A DNA stretch of 64,000 nt from Pampus argenteus (Eukaryota > Chordata > Actinopteri > Scombriformes > Stromateidae), in contig CM072864.1 in NCBI GenBank assembly GCA_036937835.1, forward strand, positions 4,778,501 through 4,842,500. The letters are read 5' to 3'. This document shows, piece by piece, positions 49,750 to 62,534 of this stretch. The stretch's first letter is position 1; every line of letters starts with the position of its first letter. Under the pieces are notes generated by a model. It saw only the letters and a list, made by a program, of their open reading frames with translations. It did not search any database and had not been told where the DNA came from. The translations under genes were made by a program, and so were the position numbers.

Positions 49750-52737
49750 ACACAGAGGGAGGAGACAAAGGGACATGAAACCCGACACAAGGCTGAGGAT
49801 GTGGCAGAAAAAAGTGTGAAGTGACGCCTTCACATTCAGGTTTGTGTGAGTTACGGTGATTTTGGTGCTTTTAATTTCTCTCACCACACAAACTAATGCA
49901 GTTACAGGATGCCACTGCCTCACCGATTATACCAGGAGGTCTGACAGTTACCACAATTGATTGTAACATTACATAACAGGATCTCCAAAAAAAAAGGGGA
50001 AGTGGATAGTTTGGGGGGGTCAATGATCTTAAAGATGGGAGGAGGTCCCACAGACTCAGAGGAAGAGAACAGGGAACATGATACAGTAACTGTGGGAACA
50101 TCTGCTCAAATATCAGCTTGTAGCCGTCTTACAGTTGAAATCAGGGTGAATACAAATGTAAACAATCTGGCATCAGTTAAGACCAACACTCCCACACACA
50201 AAAAGATTACATAATCTGCTACAAAAATCTTGGTAATAATATCCCCAAAAAGTTACCATAAGCCTACAAACTGAATTGATTTCTTTCCGCAAAAGCCTTT
50301 GAAAACAGGCTGTGATTTCATCTAGAGAGGAGGGGGGATAGGGGCTGTATTCACTCTAGGACAAAAACATTCTCTCAAGTCTGATGTGCTGAACAGGACT
50401 TGGAGGTTTCAGTTGAGAGGCCAAGCCGTGCCAAATGGTCCAGATAAATACGGCTTTAAAAAAAAAAAAAAAGGGACTGTGTTTTTCTTGGAATCCTAAT
50501 GAAGTTGTCTTTTGTGTTTGTGTGCTGGCCTGAGCGGACTCTGTGGTGCTAAAATGAGCATGTCGTGCTTCAGAAAGTCTTACAGAACTGAAGAAGAGGC
50601 CTGGCAGTGTCTGACAGCTCACCAGAGGTGGTCGTCAGCTTTGGAAAGCGCAGACTTGACAATGGACAAGCCTTTGACTGACAAATCCATGTCCTGAGAA
50701 AGGATGGAGTGGCTGTGGCTTTTTGGATGTAGACTGAGGGTTAGAGCTTAAGAGCTTTAGGGTTAAAGGATTTCTAATGTTTGGAGTAACTCTGATCCGA
50801 CCATTGTTCACATCTGGTACAATGCAGATTATGTCCTTGCATATTTATTGCAGAATTGATCAGTATTCCAGGTTAGTTGTCAGAGAACTGAATCTTATTT
50901 TATTAAAAAAGGTATATAAATCCATTCCAATCATTGTAATTATATTAGATTTCAATGGATAGTTTGTGTCCCAAAGTGTTTATGCTGCTTCAAAAAGATT
51001 TCAACTGCATCTGAAACTCTTTAAACAAATATAATATTTAGAAATTCAAGAATATTTTGGAGGAATTTACAAAACCTGTCACACTATGCCAAGGTTTTAT
51101 CCCATATAGATCACTCTAGGTTGTAAGAAAGTCAAAAGCAAACACTTTTTGGAGCCTAAAAATTCTGATCTTGGGTGGCAAGTTTTTCTCTCCTTTAACG
51201 ACCGGTTGATCTTGTCGTCTCTTGAGCAGCTATAAGTCTTTGTTCTGGAACATTGTCCCTTACTGCAGGGGGTCTGGTGAGTTTTTGCCAGAGAGGTTGA
51301 GAGAGGTGACGGCTGGTAAACACAGAACCAAGCAGAGTCTGTAATTAGAGCAGCAAGCGGACCCTGCCAAAATCAAGGCCAAAGGCTTTCGCATGTCAGC
51401 TTGTATAAGGCTCATTTTAACTGGATTTGTTAACGACTCGTCTTGTTGATTGAACGAGTGTACATGAAGCAAATGAGCTGTGAAACCTTGCATTTAATAT
51501 TCATTTGAGATTTATTCAGGTCATAATTAGACATTGTTTGAATTAAATATTGTCCCTAAAATTCTGCACAAACACCTGGCATGGCAGTGCAAACAATACA
51601 GCAGGTCAACAAATAAACGTGCTTTGATACAGATCATCTTGTTTTAAGTACCACGGACCAATGAGAACACAAGGATTCAGGCACGATGCTCTTGTGAGCG
51701 CCGTCAAAAGATCTGGAAAAAAAAAGAAGTTATTAGGTATATTAACAAATCTTATCATATAAAAAAAAAGAAATCTTAGTAAAATAAAGCACAGCATTGG
51801 GATAAACATTACAGTGCATAAAATACATGCAGTCAAATAAAATGGGCTAAAACATGGCGTGGAGTAGTCTGCCACTGTTTTAAAGTACAGGATTGCTGTG
51901 ACATGCCACAGATCAGGAAGGATAGCAAAAATATTGGCAGCTTGGTCAAATTACAACGTAAGCACGACACAAAGAATACTAAAAATTAAGACCTTTAATC
52001 CTGCATTGTAGGAATAATTCCTTTCTATTTTTTCCAGTAAAGACATGAGACAAGCCACAGCTTTTAGCATCAAACTGCAAATTATGTTCAACATGACACC
52101 ATGCCGTCATTTTCAAAATATATTGCTAGTGGATGGTTACTGATGATAATAACGTCTTGACATAAAGCGTCATGATTTTCAAATGACTTAAAGCATACTA
52201 ATACAGTTCAAGTAAATGAAAAGAATGGATCATTTAAAATCCTGTCCTCTAGTTGTGATCTATTGCTACTGTATACTCATGTAGTTCCAAAAAAAATACT
52301 CAAACATGAGAGTAGATCACAGTCAACATAAAGACTCATATAAAAACTCCTGGTATTTTTCACTAAATACATTCTGGCATTTATCTAACATTTGGTGCAA
52401 ACAGATGACAGAGCTGTAGTTGCTTTTAGCTCTCCCATAGCTTCAGGACAGATGATGTTTTCTGAATGCAAGGGTTAAAAAATAAAAATAAAAATAAAGG
52501 ATGTTGCACAACCTCAAGATGCAGAATTGATTGTTCATAGGTTACTAACTCAAAAGGAACATAGCTTTCTGCAAGATTGTTTTGAATTATGTACATTGTG
52601 AACTGTTTTTCTGTGAGATGTGCTGCAGGATATGCAACTTTTTCTTTAAAAAAAACAAACAAAAAAAACTTGAGAGAAATTGGACTGTATTCCAAACAAG
52701 CTGTGTCTCTCACGCTCTGTTCCAAGTCAGCCAGTTC
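49750..52737. other. Spacer between the two genes, including the plch2 3' UTR
   Basis: No coding frame with support is seen. Just left of 52738 lies the plch2 3' UTR. On the minus strand possible poly(A) signals are ATTAAA at 51999-51994 and AATAAA at 51516-51511, so the UTR may run 0.7-1.2 kb. The remainder up to 49750 would hold upstream regulatory DNA of the receptor gene; no specific site is recognised. Confidence 0.5.
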
Positions 52738-54374
52738 TTAGAGTTTGAGCATGAAAAAGACTTCACTGTTGTCGGGGTCTGGGGATGACTGGGACTCTCT
52801 AGGCGAGGGGGATCCTAGAGGGGTGAGCTGACTCAGCAGGTCCAGGCTGGTGCATGGACTGCGGGCCACACAACACGCCCCTTCGGGGTTCCCTCTCTCC
52901 TCGATGGGGCTAGCATTGCTTCCACTGTGAAAGCTACCAGTTAGGCTAAAGTTTGCACTTCTGCCCTGGACTAGGCCCTGGAGCTTTTGCCTTTCTTGGG
53001 CCTTCTTGGCCCTGTTTGCAATGTACCGCACCCTGCTTTGGCTCCTCGAGGACGTCCTCCGCACCAAGTTCTCATCCACGAATTCCTCCTGAGACTCTTG
53101 AGGCTTGTTTTCAGGGGCGAAGTCACTAGCGGTCAGGGGCTCCACATCAGTCAGCTTCCGCAGTTGCTCTGTCAGATCGTTGGACGGTCGGGACTTCTGC
53201 GGGCTGCCCCTGCGTAGCTGGTCCCTGGTTGGTCTAATGATGAAGCTGCGGCTGATGCTGCGGTACTTGCTGACAAAGTTACAGGAAATATCCTCAGAGG
53301 TCAGATCTCCGAGGCTTTTGGACATAGAGGCTGTAGCCGTTGGGGTTGTAGCGGTTAGGGTTGTAGATGCAGAGGAGGGCCTGCTGGCTGATGACTGCTT
53401 GAGCCCTTCCATGTAGAGCCGGCTCCAGGTGTGTCTCCTTTGAGTCAGTCTGTTGGGAGAGTCCTCTGCGGGTGCCTGGGGGGGTTGCAGAGGACGGGGC
53501 TTAAGTTCATCATAAGGACCCTCAGTCTGCTGAAGATTGGGGTTCGACTTGCTCTTGCTCACTCGCAGGACATCGTACGAAACTAAAGCTGAGTGGCGGT
53601 AATTGACCCAGTGAGGGTCGAAGGTGCTGCTCGCCGCGGGCAGGCTGATGAGGCTCTTCCTGGCCAGGTTAGGCAGGGACAGGTCGATGACGGTGTCGCT
53701 GGAAGAAATGCTAGAAGAAGAGGACATGCTGTCCCGGTGGGTGCCTGCCTCCAGCTTGCTCCAAAGACGGTCATTCATGGTGGCATCTGTACAGACCTCT
53801 GGTACTGCAGACTGGGCCTGCCCAGCTGAGGCTACAGCCACCAGAACGTGGCCTTCACTTTTTGTTCTTCTTACTGGCGTGTGTGATGAGAGATTGGAGA
53901 AAAGGGCTCTCCTGGCTGAAGCGACTGCAGGGGTTCCAGTGGACCCTTTGCGGTCAGACTTTAACGGGGCTGCATCATTTTTCCTTTCTGTGAGAGTTTC
54001 TAGTTTTCCCCCCTGGTTTGGTGTGGACTCCATGGATGAGGGAGTGCTTCTGTTGGGTTGGGCGTCTTGGCTGCACTGTGATGGGACACTTTGCCCAGGA
54101 GAGGTCGCCAGAGGGTGTGATGTGCTTCTCGAAAATGTAGAGAGCTTGTTAGGCTCTCCACTCACTTTGACTGGGCTGTCTACCACCCTAGTTGAGGGAA
54201 TGGTCAATGGGGAGTTTGCATTTATTGCAGTGGATGGTGAGTGCAGTGGTGGTGAGGAGTGATGTGAAGACAAGTTGTCTTCTGGAGTAGAGAGAGAGCA
54301 GATGAAGGGTGTGTTCCTGGTGTCTCCAGAGTTTATTGCAAGACATGGAGGAGGTCTCTGCACGGTGGAACAGG
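52738..54374 (-). CDS. plch2 last coding exon (C-terminal tail, part 2)
   Basis: It encodes 544 residues after a codon shared with the previous exon. The acceptor is ttacacag/CC; an upstream Met in the same frame (54405) lies in the intron and is not a start. The sequence is rich in Ser, Pro and Thr and is probably disordered. Conserved-looking islands include RRTKSEGHVL, RRHTWSRLYMEGLK, KSLGDLTSEDI and YRSISRSFI. The protein ends EVFFMLKL; the last three residues, L-K-L, fit a class II PDZ ligand. A 212-residue frame on the opposite strand (53624-54262) is a shadow of this exon. Confidence 0.93.
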
Positions 54375-57300
54375 CTGTGTAAAGAAAGACAATTGCAGTG
54401 GTCATTTCATGCTCACTGAAAGCATTTTGACTGTAAAAGTGCTAACTGTTTCTGCTCAGAAACTAGGGATGCATTTTCGGTGCAGATACTTCTGCTTTGT
54501 GTTTTTGCTGTGGAGAGCTAATTCAGATGTGTAAAGCTACTGCTAATATTAAATAATCACTTCCTGCATGCTTTACAATACGTGTGTTTTAATGTGAAGG
54601 CAGGGGTTGGCCTTTAGTGTGAAATGGAATATGCTGACTGTGGCATTTGTTGTTACCTAGCAACCAAAAATAAAAACCTAAAATAAATACATTTTGTTAG
54701 GGGTCATTTTGAAAATCTTTACTGACAAATTACATTTTATTACATGTTTTATTATACGTTCCCAAGAGAATGGTGCAGAAATATGAACTGATGTTGCAAA
54801 GTCATAGTGTGCAAAGTGTGTTGTCCATTTGGTTGTAGTGGAGTCAGACTTAGAAGCTTTTCCACTGTTTGGACCTGCACTCCTTTTGTGAGACATGATG
54901 TGAACAGACTGAAAAATAACAAGCTGACTTGGTGTTGTTATTTTCACAGTTTCAGGAATGTGAAAACAGAGAGAAATATGGATTTCAAACCCCGGGTGAC
55001 ATGGACATTTGAGAAGCAGGCAGGTGAGATAGAGCTTGATGGGTGAAGTGAAGGTGAAGTGAAGGTGCACAGGATGCATTTAAAGGTTGCATGCATTCAA
55101 CGGTTTACCTGGTTCTGGTCATCCCCTCAATTCTGCACTAGGAACAGAGAGAGCGTGCAAAAGGGACAGAGGAGAGGAAAAAGGAGTTTAGCAAAAAACT
55201 GGAAAAAAGAGGGAGAATGGAGGTAAGGAAATGGCTTATATCAGAGAATTTGTTTCACACTGAAAAGAGAAACGAGATGCTGCTCAGATAGAAAGTTTAT
55301 CATATAACTTAATCATCATCATACGACTGAATGAAGTAAAAAATCTTAAATTCAACTTTTGAACCATAATTTTTCCCCACAAGATACAATTTGATAGTGA
55401 AAAAACCAAACAAAAAAAACAGATGTGATCACATGATAAATAGACAGGCTGGAGCGATCTGAAAGCTAAGACAATAGTGATAATGACTTTCTTTAGGTTT
55501 TTTTGTAAGTCTTCACTATGCACACTAGCTATCGCACAAAGAGATTCAGGGATTTATTCCCCTTGGTGAGGACTGGCTTTTTTCAAATGCTAATTTCTTC
55601 CAGGGTTTATTTTTAAATGAATGTTATCTTTGAGACAATCAGGAGTTTAGAGAAAACACTGGTAACTAGCGTAGTCTAGCAACAACTTGAGCTCAACTTC
55701 AGGAGCTTTCCAGGTGGAACTCTGTGGCGTGTCATAGGATGGTATAAGAGTTTGCTGTGTTTTAAAGCATATGCATTACAACAACTAGGTTAAGACGAAC
55801 TTACTTTAACTTTGGGTTCAAAACTTACCACTTCTCTCGTCTGTCAAGCATGTGGGTAGTATCAGTATTAGAGTGGAGTATTAGGTAGTAGAGTATTTCA
55901 GGCAAATAGAAGCAAAACTGGAATTAATTAATTGAAATAGGAATCAATGATAATTTAAAGGTTTAGGTGACAGCTACCAAAACTAGAAACAAACTGGTCC
56001 TCGTGGAAAGTAATAAGTAAATTTTTACCATAAAGGATAAGGCTGGTGATTTTCTATATTTTTCTTACTGTTCTCATGCACAGAGCCAAAGCAACAATGA
56101 ACTCATCCTATTTACAGGTACTGCGTATGTATCCAAAATCTAATGCTTCTTGTTCCTGTGTGCTGATGTGTCCAAAAACTATTAAAAACACTGCAGTTGT
56201 TTAGAAACCTTTAATATAGAAATTGGCCAGCCTTATCCTTTAAACTATCAGGGACACGTGGGAGAACAAAGTGTTTTACGCGCAGGTAAAGAGCACAGGG
56301 ACGATCTTGACAGCATATGCTACCAAACATTAATGTTCTGGGATGTATGGCGGCTAGCTGGAAGTCTACGGTCTACAATACATAACAGGCACTACACAGC
56401 AGCTAGCAGGTTATTGCCAAAGCTGCCTCAGATACATCTTACCAGCAAAGAACATGGGAGACTTATGGCGCAACTCTTCCATTTTCTGGGAGAACAGGGC
56501 GTTCATCTCGCGCTGCAGGGTGCCTACAGCCCTCTTGCGGCTGTCAAGGACAGGATGTGGAGGCAGCATAGGAGGCGACTCCAAGCTGCTCAGACTGACG
56601 AAGCTGTCGCAGCTGCTGCTGTCACTGAGCGACAGACCTTGATCTGCATTACCGTTTGTGAACGGGGCCAGTGTTGAGTCGCAAACAGTGCCATAGTTGG
56701 GGGTTGTCGTCTGCTGCCAACGGAGGTTGGTCCTGCAGTCTGGTGTAAGGCTTGGCACTGGTGTTATAATGTTGGGGAAGCATCTACGGGGAACGCTGCA
56801 GGACCGGGCGTTCCTCTGTGATGCATCAGGCCGAGTTAGGATCTGCTGGGCACCGAGTGTTTGCCTGGCTTTAGATCTGGGGAAGGGGACAGATTGGAAG
56901 AGAGCCTGGGGCGAGTATTGAAATGGGGCCTCCATGGAAGACTTGGGGCATGGAGGAGACTGTTGTGAGTCTGGCTGGGCAGCTAGGGGCTGGGGCTTGG
57001 TTGGGGGTTCTGGTTGAACTTGTCTCTTGGTCGAGGAGGAGCGGTTACTTTTCTCCTGTCTCTCCCCTTCTGCCATTTTGGAATTGCATTCCTGACTTTC
57101 CTCAACCTGACGCTTTCTTTCAGCCTCTGGACTCTCATTGGAGCCGATCACACATGTGATGCAGTTGGAAGACATCCCCACCCTGCCTGAGCTGTTAAGC
57201 CCCACACGGGCAAACACCCCTGGCTTCATGTCCAGGGGCTCATGAAAGCAGAGACGGCTGGCACGTTTCAGAGGCTCACTCATGGGACGTTGATGAGCAA

Positions 57301-60300
57301 AACGTGGGTTCTTACCTTTACCCTCCTCAGGGTGAAAAGCCCCGTTGGTGTCAGGATGGTCCCAGGGGCCCTTGGCTTGGTGGGATGCCAGTGAGTCCCC
57401 GTTGCGGTGTTGTGGCGGTGTGCTCTGGTGAGAGGCAGCAGCAGAGGCCTTGTCTTCAGACTTTCGCTCCTCACTAGTGCCCTCTGAGCTGTAGTCTTTG
57501 ATGTCGATGGCGATATCTGTAAAGCCCTTCTTGATTTTGGGCTGGCCTTTGGTGGGTGCACTGGCGGTGCGGCGCAGGAGGTGGGCACCAAACGGGTGCT
57601 TACGGCTATGCTGTGCAGCAGCATGGCTGTCCAGGGAAGCCTGCTTTGGGTTTCTGTGAAACAGCCCTTTTATGCCGCTGGCTGCTCTGGCCTGACGAAA
57701 ACACAACAAATATGAGAAATCACACAATGAATCTTAAACAAAATAAATGAGTCACATAGAAATCAAACAAAAATAATGTTTGCCATAATGTTGGTGGTAC
57801 TGGTCCACACGGCATTATTGCACAAACACACACAGTTTGTTCTATACAGTAAACATGCTTAAAAATTACAAAGAAATTCCAACAATATTCACATTTATCT
57901 GAATCATTTCCTGTAATAACACGTATGAATGATCACTCGTGACTTTAAAATGATCATTCAGCTGTAATCCATGCTGACGAGCTTCTTTGAAATCCACTTG
58001 GATTCAAATGGTTCACCTGTTACACATTTCAAGCACCTACACAGTTATACATATATATATACGCACAGTAGTATAGCTGTAGTCCAGGCAGTAAGTTATT
58101 AGTTAGTAGGTAGTCACATGCTTAAAGCTACCTGTCAAAGGTAAACACACAAACAACACTTCTGGCCTGTACAACTCATAATAATGAATTCAAACTACCG
58201 TTTATGGGAATTGAAATGTTTTAATTTTACCACCATCTAGTGATATAACCACAAAAAGACACTGTGGATGGACATCTGCAGCAATGGGTTATCACTTAAC
58301 ACATGTACTGAACCAGGTCCGTGTACGGTGGCTTACATAAACGTATACCATCAGAATAATGAATGTTGTAATTACATAAAATCCTAAACACAGTGGTTTT
58401 AAAGATGAAGGGACAAATCCATATTCCCAAGAATATAGAAGTAACTGAAAAAGTGAGCAGTAGCAAAGGTGGCCTCCAAACTGTTTAACTATTTGTTAAC
58501 CTTGTTTTAAAAAAAAAAAGGCAACACTGAATAACTCATGTACCTTTAGGTGCTTTAAAGCATGGTAAGGTTCAAAAATCACAATGACTGTAGCAAAAAT
58601 GATGACAATGACGAGGACATTCAGACAATGACGAGGACTATGAAACTCACTTTGACAGACACAATTACATTAAACAAATCCACAGAGAAGCCAAAGCAAA
58701 CTGACATTCAGTGAGAGAAGGCATCATATTATATTACTGGTTATCAAAAAAAAAAAATTGAACAATGTGAAAAAAGTAGATCCAAATAGTCCGAGTGTTG
58801 ACCACTGAGGTGAAATCAAAAGTGCAGACATAAAGACAAGAAAAGAAAAAGTGGATTCCATTAAGTGGAAAAAGTGAACAGGTGAGTGAAATGCTGCAGA
58901 AAATGCCACACAGGGAACTCATGACAGTTCTCAAGCTAGCAGCAGCTAAATTCAGCCTTTGGCCTGCAGCTCCAACATAATGAGAATCACACTTGTTTGC
59001 AGTCTTGCACAGAGGTAGCCTGGGAACCAAGCAAATCTGTGACCTGCTCTGGACTCCCTCCCGTTCAGACAGATTTCTACCCAACCTGATCGATCACAAC
59101 TATCACTTTATCTAATATGGACTTTGATACAATGACTGTAGAAAGGAGGGCCGTTGAGGCATTTTAGCTGCTGCTGATGTGGAGCTGTCTGTGACACTAT
59201 TAAATAAAGTGGATAGTATTTTGTCTAAATGAAGAAGAAACTACTGTACTTAAAACCTTGATAAGAGATGTGTATTTCCAATCCAACAGGATTTGGTAAA
59301 AAGGTTGAACTGAGAGGCTCCAGAATAATTTGCATTTATGAACTGACTGGAAGCTAACACAGTGGCAGATGATGATGTTCATCTATGTAATGTAACACTG
59401 TGGTGGTGCCAGAGGACAGGCCATGTCATAAATCAAAAAGTTAATCCTGTGTACGGTGGCTAATTTAAGACACGTGAGACTCATCTTGTCAGCCTCAGCT
59501 ACTTCAGTCATATTTCAGTCAACACATCGATCAGCTACAGCTGTACTTCAAGTCAACTGTGCTATGAGCAAAACGTTAACACTGGAATAGTAACATCGCG
59601 TTACTAACATTAAAATGTTAATTTGCTAATGTTTAGCATCTATTTAACAAATTAGCATGCTATTTTAGTTATTGTTTGCAGCTGGTGTCACTTTAGAGAA
59701 AGAATCTAATCTACGGGGATCATCAATGCTTTTAACCACATTTCAAAGCAATCTATCAAATGGTTGTCAAAATATCTGATTATGGATTTATGTGTTTGAC
59801 TGACTGACTGAGAAAGGCCCGTTGGAAACTGAAATGCAACTGTTTTATCTTAAAAAAAAGCACTTGTGGGTGCTTTAAGAAGACAAAGTGACAGTCTTGG
59901 TCTTTTGAGTTTAGGCTGTGGGTAACATGACAAACATGTATTCCCCCAAACACTGCACTGCTCCCTTAAACCAGGTATGAAAAGTTGATACACTGGGATG
60001 CTACAATCATAATTAATATACAGTACATTCATTTAAAAGGACAATCAGTATTGTCAGTTTATCTGAAAACTACAGTTAAAACATTTCTTTTTTTGGGAAA
60101 GAAAAACTAAGCAGATGATAAAAAAACAAAATAAACATTTGTCCTCAAAAGAACTGGAACTGTATACCCCTGCAGTGCAGCACACCGACAAAAGAGAGCA
60201 GAGAAAGTCACTGCAGATTGGCAGCTTTCCTGACTCACATCTCTCTCTTCTCTAACCCGCTATTAACGAGCCGAGGTTAAAGACATTGGATCTACTTGGA

Positions 60301-62501
60301 GGGTCAATGAAGATGCAGGTAGGTCAAACCTTCATAACTCATGTGAGGCATGAGTTGGCCTTTTATTTTCTAATGCTTGCAGTTGGCTGACAAGGGGGGT
60401 ATGTGCAGGGGGAGGGTGTCACCAGGAGGGTGTGTGGCATGTGGCTCATGCAAGATGCCGACTGGGTCACACTACACCTGAGTTTTGAGTGGCAGCTTCA
60501 GGGCTCCTAAAAATTTCCTGCCTCTAAATGGAGCATTTGGAAAAAGAGGAGTCCACTGAAATTGCAAACAGACAGAAGAAGAGAGCGAAAAATCAGACAG
60601 GGTGAGGATGAAAGAGGAGGTCGAGGGGGGGGTCAGAGAGAAATCATCAGCAGGAGGCACGCTGCAACAGCTGAGAAAGAGGAAGTTCAAAGCAAGGACA
60701 ATGTGAACAACAGAGTGGCCATTTACAACATGACTTGAGACAGCTGAGTGTATTAAAACTGAAGAATCAAAGGGAAGTTCAATTGACGCCCGTGTGATGA
60801 TAGCAGCGACTGCATTATTTATGACCCAAGAAAAACATTTAGAAACAGAAATAACAGCAATATTACACACAGTCAATCTATAGTAATTATTAGTATGAAC
60901 ATAATCTGCCACAGCACCATTTTCATTTCACTCACGCCTACATGGTCAAAAGTATGTGGACACTCCAAGTATGAACACATCCAGCTGATGTCAGGCCTGC
61001 TTCACATGTTGGTGTTTCAGTTCACCCCCAAAGGTGTTGGGAAACTAGGAAAACTGTTTATTTATGGACCTGGCATTTGTTGACACAAAGTTGGAACTAT
61101 TTTTTTTTTTTTAGTTTTTTTTTCTTTTTGGAAAAAGCACACATGGGCATGGCTGACCATATACTTCTGGCCACATATTGTAAGTAAAACAGGCTGTCTA
61201 TATATGTCATCTCTTGAAATCTTTTAGAGTGCTACCAGCAAGGAGCACAAGTCCATTTAATTCACACTTTCAAGAAACAGGGGTAGAGAAGGGGTATGAC
61301 ATGGCACTGAGGTCCACGTCCAGTGGACAGGGCCTTGTTGCCAATAATTTAACAGAAAGAAAAATGGAAGAAAGACAATTTAAGTGGTCACCTAACAAGT
61401 AAAAACAATGTCTGAGCTTAACTTTTCCCATTTTATATATTTTGCTCCCCAGAATGTTGCAACAGAAAAGCAGTAGTACCGGTAGGTCTGAGTGTCAAAC
61501 CTTAATACTTTGACAAACGGCACAAGTCGTATCAAAAGTCAAAAACTGAAAGCTGGCACTAAATGTTGCTCAGTTTTGTTATTATTATTATGTGTTTATT
61601 GGTTGGTATATCATCAAATTTTAAAACTATATTTCTGTACATTCAGATTTTTAAAGCTGTAATTTCAGGGGAAATCTCAATTATAGAGCAAATATGGAAG
61701 ATAATAAAGGCTTCATACTTTTCAGCTGGCTTCGTCAGTAATACCTACCTTACCAGTGATGTCATTCACAGCTACATGAACAAAGATGGAAGCCTCCTCC
61801 ATACCTTCCAAGTACACGTGGCGATAACCTGCACACAAACACATTGCAGAAACAGCCACACGATGAGTGGCAGAGACAAAATAATGGCAACCAGCAGTCA
61901 ACTAAATACTTTCCACATTGAGACCAGGTCTATAACAGGTCACATGCTAGCAGGTAATATTAGGTAATTCTCCTGAACACTTGTTTCTCTTTCTCACAGT
62001 AAATCACCCAGACATGAGTAATACAATCCAAAAAACAAGGCTTTTAGAGATCATCATAGAAACACAATCCATGGAAGAGGCAGGTGAGGTGGTACGAGCA
62101 GGTGCTTCACCATGTCTTACCTGGCATCATGCTGTTGAAGGCGATGGTGCGCTGGCCGATGAAGTCCTGGCCAATGGGGTCATGGTCCCACACGAGGAAA
62201 CGCACCAGGGCCAGCTCTGGCATGTGGACTGTGAACACCAGAGTCTCCTCCCACATTGGGTTGAACCCTAACGGACCGTCCCAAGAGAAGTCAGGGAGGG
62301 GTGGGAGGAGGAGAGGGTGGAGGGGAGGAAGGACGGAGGAAAAGACAGGAGAGAAATTGAGAGAGAATAATATGAGAAAGAAGTAATAAGAACAAAGGAG
62401 AAGTTAGACAGATAAATAGGGAGGAGAGACGAGGAGTGATAGAGACAGAGGACAGAAAGAGAGAGTCAGAGAGCGAGCTCAGCAGTCATCAATTATTCAG
62501 G

Positions 62502-62534
<33 letters not shown>

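Noticed and set aside
53624..54262. 212-residue plus-strand frame
   Set aside because: It is the antisense shadow of the plch2 last coding exon, whose frame, splice sites and family match are clear.
54375..54405. Met at 54405 as the start of a separate 555-residue protein
   Set aside because: It lies in an intron; the acceptor at 54374 and phase match with 56443 show an internal exon of plch2.
57692..61748. A missing microexon between the C2 and tail exons of plch2
   Set aside because: It seemed needed when the donor at 61754 was used, but the donor at 61749 restores frame exactly, so none is required.
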